DNA of 64,000 nt from Gemmatimonadota bacterium (GCA_003169895.1 PNAE01000006.1:1-64000); one strand, 5' to 3'; counted from the stretch's first letter, positions 26,445-35,225 are shown. The notes: generated by a model from the sequence alone, not told the origin. Numbers and translations are program-made.

Positions 26445-28061
26445 TCAGTACCGCCAGCTCTTCAAGTCCGCGCCCAACGGCGCATACTTGTCCATATGCG
26501 CCGCCATCTTGCCGAGCAGGTCCGGCATCGGCGGCCCCCAGCAGTGCGGTGCCATCGGCTGGAAGACGATCTCGCCGGTCCACTTCGGATTGGTCATCTT
26601 GAGGAAGTCTTCCAGCAGGTGGACGCCCATGTTGAGGTAGTAGCTGTCGGCATCCCCGACGTACACATTGATCTTGTTCGCCAACATGGGACCGAGGGTC
26701 GCCCAGTTGGATTCGAGCATGTTGCGCAGGTCGTAGTGCTGCTTCCAGTAATCGGCGACCGTGTGGTCGATCACGCCGGTCGTCTTGTCCCAGATGCGCA
26801 TCGGATAGCCGTCAGGGCCAACGGGGCCATAGGTCGCCTCCCAGATGTCCCACTGTCCGCCCGAACGGGAGTGGTCGCCGACCACCAGCTCGTACCAGTT
26901 TTCGTCCTTCATCATCGCGGTGATGTTGCCATCGGGGCGTCGCGTGTCCGGGCGCTCGACGTTCATCCAGCCGCGATTCAACCAATACGCGTTGGTGTCG
27001 CTGTAGATGTTCACGATCTGGTGGTAGCGGAAGTCCACGCCATCGGGACAGAGCGACCAGGTGCCGCCGTAGAAGTCGGGATACATCACCTGGTGCGCCA
27101 GTGCTATCCACCCGCCGGTGGAGCCACCGGTCAGGAGTCGCGCCCAGGGCTGGCCGACCACCCGAAAGCGTGTTTCAACCGCCGGAATCAACTCCTGCAT
27201 GATCGCATCGCCGTACGGCCCGTTGTTGGCGGAATTCACGCCATACGAGTCGTCGTAGTACGGCGACGGATGCTGCAGTGTGACCAGGATCATCCGCGGC
27301 GTACCGTCGGCGTTCCAGTACGGCGTGCTGCCGATGCCCGGCGCACGCAGCGAGAAGTGGCCTTCGTCGTAGACGATCGGGTACTTCACGTCGGGGTGCT
27401 TCTCGTAATCCCTGGGCAGCAACACGACCGCGCCGAGGTACATCGGGTGCCCCCACCACTTCGTCAGAATCCCGCTTTGAATCTTGATGCGCTTGACGCT
27501 CTCGGTCTCGGCGGGAACCTGAATCGGCGGAATCACGCTGTCGGCGACCAGCCGGATCGGCGCCGACGACTTGGGGTCAAACGCAATCCTGACCGGCTTG
27601 CCGTAGATGTTGCCCGGCGACCGCCGCCAATCCTGGCCCTCCCACTGATCCATGTGCAGCCACACGGTGTGGCCGTCGGCGCGGACGAACTTCGTGTAGA
27701 TGCTCACGAAGGGCTGCACCCAGTAATCACCGGCCGGGATAGCACGGAGGCTCTGCACGGGATGACCGAACGTGCCGGCGTCGATGACCGCGGCCTGGCC
27801 CGGTGCCAGGTTGTCGATGTCGACCGCGAACAGCGGCACGCCGGTTTCGCCGGCCTGGTCGATCGGTGTGCGGCCAGGATCACTGGTCCGAGAGAATGCG
27901 ACGTACGCCCGCCCCGTGATCGGTGTGGCGTGCGCCCCGCTACTGAATGAAAGTTCGAACCGGAATCCGGCAGCGCGGTGCGGGTTCGGGCGCGCGTGCG
28001 GAGAAGCGAAACCGAGCGAAACCACGGCCGCCGCCAGGGTGCCGCGCGACGCGAGCATCAC
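26445..28061 (-). CDS. Secreted putative esterase (alpha/beta hydrolase, esterase-D-like)
   Basis: 538 residues with an N-terminal signal-like segment (RGTLAAAVVSLGFASPHA). The first 200 residues form a beta-rich domain; the hydrolase core begins near GAVVLLPRDYEKHPDVKYPIVYDEGHFSL. The likely nucleophile is in LLTGGSTGGWIAL (GGSTGG in place of GxSxG), a form seen in esterase-D-like enzymes; a C-terminal His in FQPMAPHCWGPPMPD could complete the triad. It is 26 bases upstream of the glycosidase on the same strand and 1 base downstream of an FKBP lipoprotein gene. The ester removed is unknown. Confidence 0.7.
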   Translation of the reverse strand: MMLASRGTLAAAVVSLGFASPHARPNPHRAAGFRFELSFSSGAHATPITGRAYVAFSRTSDPGRTPIDQAGETGVPLFAVDIDNLAPGQAAVIDAGTFGHPVQSLRAIPAGDYWVQPFVSIYTKFVRADGHTVWLHMDQWEGQDWRRSPGNIYGKPVRIAFDPKSSAPIRLVADSVIPPIQVPAETESVKRIKIQSGILTKWWGHPMYLGAVVLLPRDYEKHPDVKYPIVYDEGHFSLRAPGIGSTPYWNADGTPRMILVTLQHPSPYYDDSYGVNSANNGPYGDAIMQELIPAVETRFRVVGQPWARLLTGGSTGGWIALAHQVMYPDFYGGTWSLCPDGVDFRYHQIVNIYSDTNAYWLNRGWMNVERPDTRRPDGNITAMMKDENWYELVVGDHSRSGGQWDIWEATYGPVGPDGYPMRIWDKTTGVIDHTVADYWKQHYDLRNMLESNWATLGPMLANKINVYVGDADSYYLNMGVHLLEDFLKMTNPKWTGEIVFQPMAPHCWGPPMPDLLGKMAAHMDKYAPLGADLKSWRY

Positions 28062-28062
28062 G

Positions 28063-28524
28063 TTATTGCGCCCCGGTCAGTTCGACCGTGAACACCAGGA
28101 TCGCGTTCGGCGGGATCTTCCCGCTGCCGCTCGGGCCGTACGCGAGGTCGGGCGGGATGATCAGCTGGCGCTTGCCGCCCACGCGCATGCCAACGATTCC
28201 CTCATCCCAGCCAGGGATGACGGCACCGGCGCCGAGCTGGAACGCGTAGGGATTTGCCTCGAACTGGGTCCCGTCGATGAACGATCCGACGTAATTGACC
28301 GAAACCTGCTGGCCACGCGTGGCCACTGGGCCGTCGCCGGCGATGAGATCGCGGTAGTAGAGACCCGACCCCGTCCTCGTCGACGCCTTCAGGTCGACGT
28401 GCAGTGTCGGGCCGAATGTCGCGGTTTCAATGGTCCCGTCGGAGGGAGCGGCGGCGGGCTTCGGGTGACATGCCGCCAGCATGATGACCGCGGCAGCGAG
28501 CGCGGACGAACGATTGCAAGACAC
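28063..28524 (-). CDS. FKBP-type peptidyl-prolyl isomerase, lipoprotein
   Basis: 153 residues. Lipoprotein signal MSCNRSSALAAAVIMLAAC with a LAAC lipobox, then a Pro/Ala linker and one FKBP domain (VSVNYVGSFIDGTQFEANPYAFQLGAGAVIPGWDEGIVGMRVGGKRQLIIPPDLAYGPSGSG in pattern: YVGSFIDGTQFE, GAVIPGWDEGIVGMRVGGKR and LAYG are the hallmark motifs). It should catalyse proline isomerisation in periplasmic or surface-exposed protein folding. It precedes the secreted esterase and glycosidase genes on the same strand with almost no gap, and so may help fold them. Confidence 0.9.
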   Translation of the reverse strand: MSCNRSSALAAAVIMLAACHPKPAAAPSDGTIETATFGPTLHVDLKASTRTGSGLYYRDLIAGDGPVATRGQQVSVNYVGSFIDGTQFEANPYAFQLGAGAVIPGWDEGIVGMRVGGKRQLIIPPDLAYGPSGSGKIPPNAILVFTVELTGAQ

Positions 28525-28587
28525 GAAGAACCTCGGGGCGGTTGGAATATCGAGGCGGGTAAGATATCGACGCCTCGCCCCGCGCAG

Positions 28588-29004
28588 CTACCCGCCGACC
28601 GCCTCAATCTTGAGTGTCACCTGATACGACCCGGGATCGATCTTCACGTTCTGTCGCGGTAATGGTAGAACCTCGACCTGGGTGAACCGCAATCCTTCGA
28701 TCGCGACCGGCGTGGTACCGAGCGTGAAGTGGGGACTATCGTGCGGCAGCGGATCGGCAAGCGGGCTCGCCAATTCCAATGCGAGCAGCGCCTCGCCGGC
28801 GTGAATACACAGCACGCCGATCGGACACCGCGAATCCGAGATGACCGAGTCGAAGATCACGGTCCACGGGGCGTTTTCGATCATGGCGCCGCCGCCGACG
28901 CTCAACTTGACGGTCGCCGGGGGTCGCACGGTTCCGCTCTCGGGCCCCGATGCACAACCGACGCCGCCAATGGCGAGCGCGCCGATCGCCACCGAGCGAA
29001 GCAT
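28588..29004 (-). CDS. Small lipoprotein of unknown function
   Basis: 138 residues from MLRSVAIGALAIGGVGC (ATG 29004), a complete lipoprotein signal with GGVGC lipobox; an ATG at 29049 would add 15 residues before it. The mature part is beta-rich with a Cys pair (SRCPIGVLCIHAGEALLALEL), which could form a disulfide, and a conserved-looking PLPRQNVKIDPGSYQVTLKIEAV end. The SRCP(I/V)GV.C pattern with following beta strands is seen in small bacterial lipoproteins of unknown role. It lies between cinA and the FKBP gene on the same strand. Confidence 0.6.
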   Translation of the reverse strand: MLRSVAIGALAIGGVGCASGPESGTVRPPATVKLSVGGGAMIENAPWTVIFDSVISDSRCPIGVLCIHAGEALLALELASPLADPLPHDSPHFTLGTTPVAIEGLRFTQVEVLPLPRQNVKIDPGSYQVTLKIEAVGG

Positions 29005-29117
29005 CCGACTGCTAGGCCGGATTGGGTGTGGTCGCGGTGCCTGTGCCATACCAGGGGAGACGCCCGGGACAGCAGCCGCGTCACATTCCCGCGAGCCTGA
29101 GCGCCGCATCGCGCTGC

Positions 29118-30380
29118 TCACGACTGCGCCGCCGTCCCGACCGATAGCCGTTGCCACAGCCCCAGCAACGCCCCCTGCACCGCCCGCTCGCGCACTTCCG
29201 TGCGAATACCACCGAAGACGCTCTTGTGCGCGTCGACCCGGCCGTCGATCGAAAAGCCGAACCAGACCGTACCGACCGGCTTCTCGTCGCTGCCGCCACC
29301 TGGCCCGGCTATACCTGTGACTGCCATAGCGACCTCCGCGCCGAACGCGGTCGCCACGCCGCTGGCCATCGCCTGTGCCACTTGGGCCGAGACGGCGCCG
29401 TGATTGGCAATCAACTCTGCCGGCACGCTCAATGCCTGTTCCTTGACGCGATTGTCGTACGCCACAATGCCGCCCAGGAAGACGTCGGAGGCACCGGCGA
29501 CGTCGGTGATGCGCCCGCCAAGAAGTCCGCCAGTACACGACTCCGCGACGGCAAGTTTGCGCTGTGCGGTGCGCAACTGCTCGAGGACCACCGCGGCAAG
29601 ATCCGTGTCACCCACGCCGTACGCCCATTGGGGCGCAACGGTGCGCAGTCGTTCGATGCCAGCGTCCAGCATCGCGGCCGCACCAGCCGCAGGAATGTTC
29701 CACGCGGTCAGCCGGAGGTCCACACCGGCAACACTCGGCAGGTACGCCAGCGTCAATGGTGCCAGCGCGGCCTCGACGTCGCCGACCCGCTCGGCAAGCG
29801 TGGACTCGGGAATGCCGCAGGTCCGCAGGGTGGCGGACCGAATGATCGTGCCGAAGCCCCGACCTGCGAGCCGCGGCACGACCTCGTGCTCCGTCAACAT
29901 GCGCATCTCGAGCGGCACGCCGGGCAGCAGAACTACCAGGCCGCGCGTGGATTCGAGCCAGAGGCCGGGTGCGGTTCCCCACTGATTCAGCAGCGGGACA
30001 CCGCCGCGCGGTACCATCGCCTGGGAGCGATTCGACTCGACCGGCGTACGGCCAAACCGGGCGTATCGCGCCAGCACGGCCTGCCAGACGCGGTCGTCGA
30101 ACTCCAGCGGCATGCCGAGCAGGTCGGCGACGATGCCCTTGGACATGTCATCCCGGGTCGGCCCAAGCCCACCGGTCGTGATCACGAACCCGGAGCGCGC
30201 CAGCGCTTCGTCGACGGCGGCGCGGATCTCATCCGGTCGGTCGCCGACACTGGTGCGGCGCACGATGCGCACGCCAGCCGCACTCAGCGCCTGGCCGAGA
30301 AAGGCGGCGTTGCTGTCGACCGTGAATCCCAGCAGGAGTTCGGTGCCGATCGTTACCAGCTCAACGTGGTGTTCGGGCAT
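29118..30380 (-). CDS. cinA: CinA family protein (competence/damage-inducible; NMN amidohydrolase-type)
   Basis: 420 residues from MPEHHVELVTIGTELLLG (ATG 30380); upstream in-frame sequence lies in a repeat element and is not coding. The N-terminal MoCF-like domain carries TIGTELLLGFTVDSNAAFLGQ and TTGGLGPTRDDMSKG (ADP-ribose pyrophosphatase half in the family); the C-terminal domain has AESCTGGLLGGRITDVAGASDVFLGGIVAY and GIAGPGGGSDEKPVGTVW (nicotinamide-nucleotide amidohydrolase half). Family function is pyridine nucleotide salvage, with a historical link to competence. It is the last gene of a minus-strand run beginning at dnaX. Confidence 0.92.
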   Translation of the reverse strand: MPEHHVELVTIGTELLLGFTVDSNAAFLGQALSAAGVRIVRRTSVGDRPDEIRAAVDEALARSGFVITTGGLGPTRDDMSKGIVADLLGMPLEFDDRVWQAVLARYARFGRTPVESNRSQAMVPRGGVPLLNQWGTAPGLWLESTRGLVVLLPGVPLEMRMLTEHEVVPRLAGRGFGTIIRSATLRTCGIPESTLAERVGDVEAALAPLTLAYLPSVAGVDLRLTAWNIPAAGAAAMLDAGIERLRTVAPQWAYGVGDTDLAAVVLEQLRTAQRKLAVAESCTGGLLGGRITDVAGASDVFLGGIVAYDNRVKEQALSVPAELIANHGAVSAQVAQAMASGVATAFGAEVAMAVTGIAGPGGGSDEKPVGTVWFGFSIDGRVDAHKSVFGGIRTEVRERAVQGALLGLWQRLSVGTAAQS

Positions 30381-30389
30381 GACAGGAAG

Positions 30390-30566
30390 GTAAGACGTGA
30401 GACGTGAGACGTGAGACGTGACCGTCGCCGTCATCCCGAGCGAAGCGAGGGATCGCTTCGTCGCGGGCCGATCCCTCAGTCCCTGCGGTCCTTCGGGATG
30501 ACTCCGCCGGCTGGCCCTTCTCGTCTCTCGTCTCACGTCTCACGTCTCACGTCTCTCGTCTCTCGT
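30390..30566. repeat. Composite repeat, locus D: heptamer arms enclosing a second palindrome
   Basis: Outer left arm: GTAAGAC then GTGAGAC three times. Inner element from 30430 to 30502: GTCATCCCGAGCGAAGCG..., with an imperfect inverted copy ending CTTCGGGATGAC. Outer right arm from about 30517: CTCTCGT and CTCACGT units for about 50 bases. The whole can fold as a hairpin within a hairpin. It lies between pgsA and cinA, both on the minus strand. Confidence 0.8.
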
Positions 30567-30573
30567 TGCTGTT

Positions 30574-31224
30574 TCAGAACGTGAGTGTGAACAGCCGCCG
30601 ATATTGCACGAGGTAGGCGATGAAGGAGTAGATGGTGAGCGTCAAGGCAATTCCCAGCGTCGCGGCCACGAACCCGCCGTGAAACTGGTGCCAATACTGC
30701 GCGAAGCGCGAGTGTTCCCAGCCGAGCTCGCCGGCGGCGTCACGGAACGCGAACCAGGTGAGCGTGCCGCCGATGAACACGTTCTGAAGCACTGCCTTCA
30801 TCTTGCCGGCGTTCTCCGCCTGGATCACGACACCGCGCGTTTGCGCCCAGGCGCGAAATACCGTCATGGCAATTTCGCGGCCGATGAGCAGCAGGCAGAC
30901 CCACAACGGGATGCTGCCCCAGATCGGGATGTCGTACATCGCCTGGCGCTCCCGCGAGATCCACCAGATCGGCCCGAGGGTGGCGAACAGCAGCAACTTG
31001 TCGGCGATGGGATCGAGAAACTTGCCGAGATCGGTGATCTGGTTCTGGCGCCGGGCGATGCGTCCGTCGATCACGTCGGTGACCGCCGCCGCCACGAAGA
31101 TCACGAAGCAGGCGAGCTTCGGCCAGTAGCCGTTGATGAACGGCAGCGATGCGATGACCGGCGTGATGGCGATGCGCGCAACGGTCAGGATGTTGGGCAG
31201 GGTCCAGATCGTGCGACGGTTCAT
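30574..31224 (-). CDS. pgsA: CDP-diacylglycerol-glycerol-3-phosphate 3-phosphatidyltransferase
   Basis: 216 residues with five or six hydrophobic segments. The CDP-alcohol phosphotransferase signature is complete: [27 protein letters not shown] (pattern DGxxAR, eight residues, GxxxDxxxD). The N-terminus [16 protein letters not shown] is also typical of PgsA. It makes phosphatidylglycerol phosphate in the inner membrane. The start overlaps the stop of mglA by 4 bases. Confidence 0.92.
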   Translation of the reverse strand: MNRRTIWTLPNILTVARIAITPVIASLPFINGYWPKLACFVIFVAAAVTDVIDGRIARRQNQITDLGKFLDPIADKLLLFATLGPIWWISRERQAMYDIPIWGSIPLWVCLLLIGREIAMTVFRAWAQTRGVVIQAENAGKMKAVLQNVFIGGTLTWFAFRDAAGELGWEHSRFAQYWHQFHGGFVAATLGIALTLTIYSFIAYLVQYRRLFTLTF

Positions 31225-31895
31225 CCGAGTGACTTGAGCACCAGCTTGCTGACGGCCTTGAGCGTATCGAAGACGCCTTCACCGCGCACCGCGATCGCCT
31301 CGAAGGTCGGCACCCGCTCGATCCACACGCCGTCGACCTCCTTGACCAGATACTCCCCGGGCCGATAGGGGTCAGGCGTCACCTTCTGTCGATCCGCATC
31401 GTCCACCGGCCAGCCCGGGTTGAGCGCCGCATCGAGCACTGCCAACGGCGCCGCGTTCGGCAGGTCCCGCTTGTTGTACTGGATGACGAACGGCAGGTGG
31501 GTCAGGTCGTAGCCATGCTGGGTCATGTTGTCGTAGAGGTTCTGCATCGCTTCGAGATTGGCTTCGGTGCGGTCGATCTGCGAGTCCGCGACGAACACCA
31601 CGCCGTCGACGCCCTTGAGAATCAGCTTGCGGGACGCATTGTAGTAGACCTGTCCCGGCACCGTGTACAGATGGAACCGGGTGCGGAAGCCCCGAATGGT
31701 GCCGAGATCGACGGGGAGGAAGTCGAAAAAGAGCGTGCGTTCGGTTTCGGTCGCCAGTGAAATCAGCTTGCCCTTGGACGACGGGGCGACCTTCTCGTAG
31801 ACGTACTCGAGGTTGGTCGTCTTGCCGCCGAGGCCCGGGCCGTAATAGACGATCTTGCAGTTGATTTCACGCGATGCGTAGTTGACCAGAGACAT
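31221..31895 (-). CDS. mglA: MglA-like small GTPase
   Basis: 224 residues. P-loop in [20 protein letters not shown], switch region with [11 protein letters not shown], and the guanine-specificity motif YNKRDL; the [21 protein letters not shown] stretch is the characteristic MglA version of the DxxG region, in which the usual Asp is replaced by Thr-Val. MglA switches control polarity and gliding or type IV pilus motility in Myxococcus and Thermus. A roadblock-domain gene lies just upstream, the usual GAP-type partner. No motility gene is in the window, so a polarity role is inferred. Confidence 0.9.
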   Translation of the reverse strand: MSLVNYASREINCKIVYYGPGLGGKTTNLEYVYEKVAPSSKGKLISLATETERTLFFDFLPVDLGTIRGFRTRFHLYTVPGQVYYNASRKLILKGVDGVVFVADSQIDRTEANLEAMQNLYDNMTQHGYDLTHLPFVIQYNKRDLPNAAPLAVLDAALNPGWPVDDADRQKVTPDPYRPGEYLVKEVDGVWIERVPTFEAIAVRGEGVFDTLKAVSKLVLKSLG

Positions 31896-31909
31896 GTCTG
31901 GCGGACCTC

Positions 31910-32410
31910 TCAGCCGGTGCCGAAGAGTTTATCAAGCTCGTCCTGCGCTTCACCGACGAACGATGCATCGACGTGTCCCGACGTCCCGGTCTCCCGCATG
32001 AACATCGCGGTGAAGATCGACGTGAGGTCGGCGACGGCAGCCCGCATGCGCAGCTTGACGAGTCCCAACGTGGTGCGATTGTCGAACAGCACGACGAGAA
32101 TCACCCGGCGCGCGATGTCGGCGAGATAGAGTGATTCCTTCTCGCCCTGGTGGAACAGGGTGCCGAAGTCGCCCTCGCCGAGCAGTCGAGCCAGCTGGTC
32201 GTTGGCGGAGAAATCGGCGGCCGTGAGCGACGCGAATGCCGTCGGATCGAACGTCGGCGGCTCGCCCGCCGTGATCAGCATCTGACCGGCGCGGTCCACC
32301 AGCAGGGCGGTGCGGGCCGACGCATCGCGCAGGAACTCGACGAGGACGACGCGAATGCGGACCGAGTCCTCTTCGTGAAATGCCCATGACGCCGCCCGTG
32401 GCGCGGTCAT
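31910..32410 (-). CDS. Roadblock/LC7-domain protein (MglB-like)
   Basis: 166 residues from [19 protein letters not shown] (ATG 32410), which overlaps the preceding stop by 4 bases. The central part is a roadblock fold: [53 protein letters not shown]. The C-terminal helix ends [16 protein letters not shown]. In characterised systems MglB is a homodimeric roadblock GAP for MglA; this protein is immediately followed by mglA. The N- and C-terminal helices may mediate binding. Acting as a GAP is an inference. Confidence 0.8.
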   Translation of the reverse strand: MTAPRAASWAFHEEDSVRIRVVLVEFLRDASARTALLVDRAGQMLITAGEPPTFDPTAFASLTAADFSANDQLARLLGEGDFGTLFHQGEKESLYLADIARRVILVVLFDNRTTLGLVKLRMRAAVADLTSIFTAMFMRETGTSGHVDASFVGEAQDELDKLFGTG

Positions 32411-32682
32411 GCCGCTGACTCGAGCGCGACTGCGATCCGGCGCGCCCGGCCCCGCAGCGCCGCGATGGGTTCCCAAGCGAGATAGTCCCGCAGCAGGGCC
32501 AGCGCCTGTGGATCGTCCTCGCCGGCCAGCCAACCCAATGCGGCCAACCGCCGGTGTGGTCGCGACGAAAAGAGATCGTGCCGGTGCCCACGGTCATGCC
32601 GCCGCGCCAGCCACAACCCGCCGGCGACGCCCACGAGCGCGGCGCCGACAAAGGCAATCATGGTGGACGGGCGTCGGCTCAT
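32407..32682 (-). CDS. Small membrane-anchored protein of unknown function
   Basis: 91 residues. One N-terminal membrane helix (MIAFVGAALVGVAGGLWLA) and a basic cytoplasmic tail rich in Arg and His that contains RRLAALGWLAGEDDPQALALLRDYLAWEP, reminiscent of a HEAT-like helical pair. It overlaps both neighbours by 4 bases (recR upstream, roadblock downstream), so it belongs to the same translation-coupled group. A membrane tether for the roadblock/MglA pair is an idea suggested by position only. Confidence 0.6.
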   Translation of the reverse strand: MSRRPSTMIAFVGAALVGVAGGLWLARRHDRGHRHDLFSSRPHRRLAALGWLAGEDDPQALALLRDYLAWEPIAALRGRARRIAVALESAA

Positions 32683-33272
32683 CGCAGCTCCTCGCGAGCA
32701 GTCAGGGCATGGGTCAAGGTCACCCCGTCAACGTATTCCAGCTCCCCGCCCACCGGCAGCCCGCGTGCCAGCCGGCTGACCCGTACGCCGGGATGCCCGG
32801 CCAGCACCTGCTGCAGATACGTCGCCGTCGCCTCGCCTTCGAGCGACGAGTTGGTCGCGAGGATCACCTCCCGCACGTCGCCGCCGGCCAGCCGCCGCCC
32901 CAGCAGATCGATCCGCAGCGCGTCGGGACCGATGCCATCGAGCGGCGACAGTCGTCCACCGAGCACGACGTACCGCCCCCGGAACGCACCAGAACGCTCG
33001 ACGACAGCAACCGCGGACGGCTCTTCGACGACGCAGACCAGACCGGCGTCCCGCCGCGGATCGCGGCAGATGTCACAGACTGCGTCTTCGGTCGGCTGGC
33101 CGCATTCGGCGCACGGGTGCACTCGTTCGGCGACCCCGGCGATTGCCGCAGCCAGTGTCTCCATCCGTTCTCGCGGCTGCTGCAACAAGTGATAGACCAG
33201 GCGCTGGGCAGTCTTCCGCCCAACCCCAGGCAGCCGCGCGAACTCGGTGATCAGCGTTTCGAGGACGTTCAC
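32679..33272 (-). CDS. recR: Recombination mediator RecR
   Basis: 197 residues. Helix-hairpin-helix at the N-terminus (FARLPGVGRKTAQRLVYHLL), the Cys4 zinc finger (CAECGQPTEDAVCDIC), and the Toprim domain (VCVVEEPSAVAVVERSGAFRGRYVVLGGRLSPLDGIGP) followed by EVILATNSSLEGEATATYL. It loads RecA at gaps together with RecF/RecO. The order dnaX-ebfC-recR is a classic conserved cluster and is intact here with 4-base overlap to ebfC. Confidence 0.95.
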   Translation of the reverse strand: MNVLETLITEFARLPGVGRKTAQRLVYHLLQQPRERMETLAAAIAGVAERVHPCAECGQPTEDAVCDICRDPRRDAGLVCVVEEPSAVAVVERSGAFRGRYVVLGGRLSPLDGIGPDALRIDLLGRRLAGGDVREVILATNSSLEGEATATYLQQVLAGHPGVRVSRLARGLPVGGELEYVDGVTLTHALTAREELR

Positions 33273-33526
33273 CCGTTGTCGTCGAGGCGCCGCTGCGCTT
33301 CGGTGATCGCCGCCATGACCAGGTCGGCCAGCAAGTCAGCATCCCGGCCGTCGAAGGCCTCGGGGGCGATGACCAGCGACCGCAACGTGCCGTGTCCGTC
33401 CACCTGCACGCGTACCAAGCCAGCGCCGGCCGTTGCTTCGGCGTGACGCTTGGACAGCTCAGCGTCCGACCGCCGCTCGGTGTCGCCGCGGCCCTGGGGC
33501 TGGGAAATTCTGGTTGGATCTGCCAC
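33269..33526 (-). CDS. YbaB/EbfC family nucleoid-associated protein
   Basis: 85 residues if started at GTG 33526, which has AGGAG about 9 bases upstream; an ATG at 33562 would overlap the dnaX end and add 12 residues. The core strand pattern GAGLVRVQVDGHGTLRSLVIAPEAF and the C-terminal helix DLLADLVMAAITEAQRRLDD match YbaB/EbfC. The N-terminal helix is short and lacks the usual MQ-rich start, so this is a trimmed member. It is placed between dnaX and recR as in most bacteria. Confidence 0.82.
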   Translation of the reverse strand: MADPTRISQPQGRGDTERRSDAELSKRHAEATAGAGLVRVQVDGHGTLRSLVIAPEAFDGRDADLLADLVMAAITEAQRRLDDNG

Positions 33527-33551
33527 GGGGAACGGTCTCCTGAATAAGCCC

Positions 33552-35225
33552 TCACCCATCATCCATCAGTTCCAAATCTAACGCCTTGGCTGCCGCGTCG
33601 AGCGCGGGATCGCGGCTGCGCAATTGCGTCAAACGCTCGCTCCGGGCGTCTTGCGCCGACAGGCGCCGGGACTGCGCCGGGGTCGCAGCCGCTGCAGCGG
33701 ATGCCGCCTGTACCTTGACCTTGACGGGCGTCCCGAACGTGGCCGTGAGAATGGTCTCCACCGCCGCCAACTGCCGGGCCGCCCCGTCCTGGAACAGCGC
33801 GCTGTCCGGCCCGAACCCCAGCCCCACCATGCCAGGAGCCTCCAGCTTGGGCGTCGCGTGCGCCAGTGCCTGTCCCAGCAATGGGCTCTGGCGAGTGGCG
33901 GTGGCGATGACGTCGCTCCACGTTGCGGCGAGCGTCGCCTCCGTGAGCCCTGAGCCCTGCGCCCTGAGCCCGATTTCGGTAGGCTCGGCCGGGGCGACCG
34001 GGGTCGCCGCTCCCCGGTCCGAGCTTACCGGCCGGGGCTCAAGGCGCAGTGCCGTCCTCTCAGTTATCGGCTTCCCCGCCGCCGCCGGCAAGGGCACCGC
34101 CCCCGCCAGAATCGCCCTCAAGTCCACGGCCCGGTCCATCATCGCCCACCGGAGCAGCAGTGTCTCCAGGCCGATGCGCGGGTTGGCGCTACGCCGCAGC
34201 GCCGGCTCGGCCTCGCCGAGCAGCTTGAGCATGCGGACCGCGTCTTCCGGCGCGAGCCGCGGCGCGATCTCGGCGATCAGACTGCGCGTCGATTCCGGCA
34301 ACCCCTCGGGCTCGGCGCCATAGTGGCGCATGACCAACGCCCGGAGCAATTCCGCGAGGCCGCCTGCAAATTCGGCGAGATCCGCGCCGGCATCGGCGAC
34401 CCGATCCATGATGGCGAATACCTGGCCCGGCTGCCGGTCCGCCACGGCGGCGAGCACCTCGCCGTAGGCCTCGTCGTCGAGCAGACCCAGGGCCTGGCGA
34501 ACGCGGGCGGCCGTCAGGATGCCGTCGCCGAATGACAGGCACTGGTCCAGCACCGACAGCGCGTCGCGCATGCCGCCATCGGCCTGCCGCGCAATCAGCA
34601 CGAGCGCATCGTCTTCGGCGTCGAGATGCTCGGCGGCGAGCACCTGGCGCAGCCGCTGCTGGATCGCCGTGGGACCGATGCGCCGGAAATCGAATCGTTG
34701 CAAGCGCGACATGACCGGTGCCGCGGTGTTGGTGATCTTCTGCGGCTCGGTCGTGGCGAACACGAAGACCACACCCGGCGGCGGCTCTTCCAGGATCTTG
34801 AGCAGCACGTTCCACGCTTCGCGCGTGAGCATATGGGCTTCGTCGATGATATAGACCTTGTGGTGGCCGGCCTGCGACGCCGCGTACATCGCGCGCTCGC
34901 GGAGGTCGCGTGCGTCATCCACGCCGCGATTGGAGGCCGCGTCGATCTCGACGACGTCGAGGTCGGCCGAGCCGTTCCAGATCTTGAGGCACGACGAGCA
35001 CTCGCCGCAGGGCTCCCCGTCAGCGGCACGATGCTCACAGTTGAGCGCCATGGCGAGAATGCGGGCGGCGGTGGTCTTGCCCACGCCGCGCGGCCCGGTC
35101 AGGAGATAGCCATGGCCGACGCGATTTTTCGCGACGGCACCCCGCAGCGCCGCGGCGACGTGGTCCTGGACGACGAGGTCGGCAAAACGGCGGGGGCGAT
35201 AGCGGCGGGCGAGCGCGATGGTCAC
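33552..35225 (-). CDS. dnaX: DNA polymerase III subunit gamma/tau
   Basis: 557 residues from GTG 35225 (VTIALARRYRPRRFADLVVQ, with GCAGGATC upstream); the longer ATG frame runs through the SRP RNA gene and is rejected. Walker A LTGPRGVGKTTAARIL, zinc-binding cysteines (CEHRAADGEPCGECSSC), Walker B with VYIIDEAHMLTREAWNVLLKILEEPP, and sensor motifs identify the clamp-loader ATPase. A linker of Pro/Ala and a C-terminal tau-like region follow. About residues 418-428 (LRAQGSGL) are written by a heptamer repeat, see the repeat entry. It is followed by ebfC and recR. Confidence 0.94.
   Translation of the reverse strand: MTIALARRYRPRRFADLVVQDHVAAALRGAVAKNRVGHGYLLTGPRGVGKTTAARILAMALNCEHRAADGEPCGECSSCLKIWNGSADLDVVEIDAASNRGVDDARDLRERAMYAASQAGHHKVYIIDEAHMLTREAWNVLLKILEEPPPGVVFVFATTEPQKITNTAAPVMSRLQRFDFRRIGPTAIQQRLRQVLAAEHLDAEDDALVLIARQADGGMRDALSVLDQCLSFGDGILTAARVRQALGLLDDEAYGEVLAAVADRQPGQVFAIMDRVADAGADLAEFAGGLAELLRALVMRHYGAEPEGLPESTRSLIAEIAPRLAPEDAVRMLKLLGEAEPALRRSANPRIGLETLLLRWAMMDRAVDLRAILAGAVPLPAAAGKPITERTALRLEPRPVSSDRGAATPVAPAEPTEIGLRAQGSGLTEATLAATWSDVIATATRQSPLLGQALAHATPKLEAPGMVGLGFGPDSALFQDGAARQLAAVETILTATFGTPVKVKVQAASAAAAATPAQSRRLSAQDARSERLTQLRSRDPALDAAAKALDLELMDDG
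33943..33972. repeat. GC-rich heptamer repeat inside the dnaX linker
   Basis: Units GTGAGCC, CTGAGCC, CTGCGCC, CTGAGCC follow each other in phase on the plus strand. On the coding strand they write an in-frame stretch between the clamp-loader core and the C-terminal domain of DnaX. Because 7 and 3 share no factor, each three units give seven codons. Confidence 0.65.

Noticed and set aside
26419-26583. N-terminal extension of the secreted glycosidase.
   Set aside because: A clear signal peptide begins at ATG 26418 and the extension overlaps the upstream esterase gene.
30390-30536. N-terminal extension of CinA by 52 residues.
   Set aside because: The extension is read entirely from the composite repeat element; the family start is MPEHHVELVTIGTELLLG.
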